Of a DNA stretch of 34,380 nt, positions 32,901 through 34,380 are shown in pieces. Position numbers and translations under genes: made by a program. The stretch covers positions 1 to 34,380 of the forward strand of contig CALSCQ010003342.1 of the NCBI GenBank assembly GCA_943704525.1, read 5' to 3'. The notes beneath the pieces were generated by a model that worked only from the letters and a program-made list of their open reading frames with translations, made no database searches and was not told the origin of the DNA. Source of the DNA: Pigoraptor vietnamica. Taxonomy: Eukaryota > Opisthokonta > Filasterea. Positions within the stretch are counted from its first letter, which is position 1. The number at the start of each line of letters is the position of its first letter.

Positions 32901-33266
32901 TGCGAGGCAATGCTGATCGTGTCGTCGTCGTCCCCATCCTCCTCCGCGTCAATGCCGGCGGACGCGGCGTCGCGCTTTCCGCGCACATCGGCGGGCGTCG
33001 GCAGCCCCATCGACGAGACGTCGGAGAGTTCGGAGCGGACGGAGGGTGACGAGGGCGCTTTGTCGAATGTGGGCGCAGCGCCGAGGCCGTTGGCCGGGCT
33101 GGACACGTGCAGGAGAGTCCCATTCAGTGCGTGTGTTGTGCATCAAAGGCGTACAGATGCGCACAACAACACACACAAATGACTTCGATAAACACGCAGA
33201 CAGGAATTACGCGCGCACACATGAGCCGATTACACACCTGGAATTCTCGTCGGTTAGGCACTCCAT
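29939..33266 (-). CDS. DH-PH Rho guanine nucleotide exchange factor
   Basis: Nine exons in coding order: 33266-33238, 33098-32765, 32587-32501, 32344-32282, 32013-31840, 31641-31534, 31199-30945, 30772-30593, 30412-29939. All phases join and give 567 residues. The first exon is only nine codons plus two bases (MECLTDENS). Exon 2 is Ser- and Asp-rich, probably disordered, with a basic KKRPRIIGRLSNIM stretch. The DH domain spans about 140-345: RERNRQQAIHEVVATEELYV is its first conserved helix and IHYLDRPRARLARYGLLLSA its third. A PH domain follows: GRKLNQEVTAYLFNACMLLV strands and a closing helix RIKREWLACVTKL. The C-terminus ends ELKEHTV. RhoGEFs load GTP onto Rho-family GTPases at membranes and so steer actin; the GTPase target cannot be told. 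Its 3' end is duplicated at 25075-25200. Confidence 0.9.
32056..32250. repeat. GT/GTAT/GTAA complex repeat in RhoGEF intron 4
   Basis: About 195 bases of TGTG units mixed with TATG and TAAG, showing a higher-order pattern (TGTAAGTATATGTG recurs). It fills most of the intron 32014-32281. Confidence 0.9.
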
Positions 33267-33714
33267 GGCGCACGCCGCTCTCCCACGTGCATCAAAGGCG
33301 CCTCGAAGTGTGTGCGTATCGAAAAGACACGGCGGTGAATTGTAAAACTATACGAGTGACTGAGAGTACGTGCTGCGTGTGCGCGGGAAGAAGATTGTCT
33401 GGCGCACGTGCAACGGGACGTGGGACAGTGTGCATTGCGTGCCGCAATTTTTTGAATTTCAAAACTTCGCGCCCGAGAGCTCGGCAAAATAAATTTACTT
33501 TCTATAATTGGACAAATTGGGAGATTTGTATACATAAAAGGATATTTTGAAAATTATTTGTACATTAATGGTTTTAAATTCACGGACATCCGGGGTAAGG
33601 GACTTCGGGCGCTTTATTACACCCGCGGTTCACTATGAAATTTGTATTGAAATGGCAAATATTTCTGCAGTTATTTCGGGGTGGCTTATTTTGTATTCGC
33701 GGGAAAGCCAACCA

Positions 33715-33759
<45 letters not shown>

Positions 33760-34031
33760 GCACACACTACCTACACACACACGAACCCCACACACACACG
33801 CACACACGCGACGACGCCGCTGTGTCCGCGTCTCGCGTTGCCGCCGTTCGTGTGCGTCGTCCGCTTGCGATCCGTGCTCAAAAGACAGCAACCGTGTCGG
33901 CACTCCCACGCAGCGTCCGTGTGCGTGTTGTGCCTCTAGCGATCGTGCGTTGTATTTGACGCGTGTGCTAGAGAGGGGACCTTTGTTGCGCAATATCCTC
34001 GCCCGTTCCCGCGCGGCGGCCACGAGCGAGG
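33267..34031. other. Upstream region of the RhoGEF gene with an AT-rich segment
   Basis: The promoter of the RhoGEF gene (reading left) should lie here. From about 33445 to 33700 the sequence is unusually AT-rich for this genome. A CA tract occupies about 33716-33795, and the remainder to 34031 is GC-rich and could be the 5' region of a rightward gene. No gene model is supported within it. Confidence 0.5.
33716..33795. repeat. CA microsatellite
   Basis: A (CA)n tract of about 37 bases followed by CGCACGCAC and further CA-rich units. Confidence 0.92.
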
Positions 34032-34080
34032 ATGGTGCTCAACTGGTGCCAGCGCGAAACGCGCTTCCACCGCATGCTCA
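34032..34080 (+). CDS. Possible first exon of a gene that runs off the window
   Basis: ATG at 34032 opens MVLNWCQRETRFHRML, which has a protein-like composition and GC-rich third positions. It is followed at 34081 by GTGGGT, a donor form used often in this window. No downstream exon is available, so neither the gene nor its family can be confirmed. Confidence 0.3.
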
Positions 34081-34244
34081 GTGGGTGTTGCTGCGTGTTT
34101 GCGCTGTGTGCAAATTCAAACTCTCTCTTCGCGCGTGCGTGCGTGTGCAGCATGCGATAATGTTTACATGCTGTGGGGTCGCTGTATTGAGTGATTCGTG
34201 CCAGTGGGACATCGTTTCTGCGTGCGACTTATTGTGATCTGTGT

Positions 34245-34281
34245 GCATGCTGTGTGTGTGTGTGTTGTGTGTGTGTGTGTG

Positions 34282-34327
<46 letters not shown>

Positions 34328-34380
34328 GTGTGCGTGTGTGTGTGTTGTGTGTGTGTGTGTGTTGTGTGTCCGTGTGTGTG
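34245..34380. repeat. TG microsatellite at the right edge
   Basis: A TG tract with regular TTGTG breaks runs to the last base, so its full length is unknown. Confidence 0.92.

Noticed and set aside
34245-34380. Telomere repeat at the right end
   Set aside because: The units are irregular TG and TTGTG like the internal microsatellites, with no fixed telomeric unit.

Overview
The window is nuclear DNA from a GC-rich single-celled eukaryote. Ten protein-coding genes can be modelled. Eight carry spliceosomal introns and two are single-exon. I placed 38 introns by joining protein homology to reading phase. The gene set (vinculin, ECSIT, the GT18 enzyme MGAT5, a DH-PH RhoGEF, PLAC8 proteins, cohesin SMC1) points to a protist on the Amorphea side of the tree (relatives of animals, fungi and amoebae), but the species cannot be named from this sequence. 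Long GT/CA tracts fill many introns and intergenic gaps. The poly-G at base 1 and the TG tract at the right end look like sequence or assembly edges.

Layout, left to right. 290-1487 (+): the C-terminal part of an ECSIT-like mitochondrial complex I assembly factor. 2101-3915 (-): a single-exon F-box protein with about 23 degenerate leucine-rich repeats. 4386-8024 (-): a complete vinculin in six exons. 8556-10893 (+): an MGAT5-type N-acetylglucosaminyltransferase V. 11244-12555 (-) and 13071-15033 (+): two head-to-head paralogues with four CBS domains (AMPK-gamma/Sds23-like). 15212-16240 (-): a single-exon protein with a GCR1_C-like DNA-binding domain. 16597-22310 (+): cohesin SMC1 in 12 exons. 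22616-24946 (+): a four-helix membrane protein joined to two PLAC8 domains. 26009-28787 (+): a Crinkler-type protein with a PD-(D/E)xK nuclease-like domain and a protein kinase domain. 29939-33266 (-): a DH-PH RhoGEF in nine exons. 34032-34080 (+): possibly the first exon of a further gene.

How the genes relate. Most are unrelated housekeeping or signalling genes packed closely, often head-to-head or tail-to-tail. Vinculin and the RhoGEF both fit an actin-adhesion theme. The most unusual part is 24.75-30.2 kb. There the convergent 3' ends of the PLAC8 gene and the RhoGEF gene exist twice, as diverged copies, on either side of a block of about 4 kb that carries the nuclease-kinase gene. Each host gene keeps one good copy of its own end, and the second copy is decayed. 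This looks like an accessory island that arrived with, or inside, a local duplication. The accessory-looking genes (F-box/LRR, GCR1_C, nuclease-kinase) have no intron or one, while the conserved genes have up to 11.
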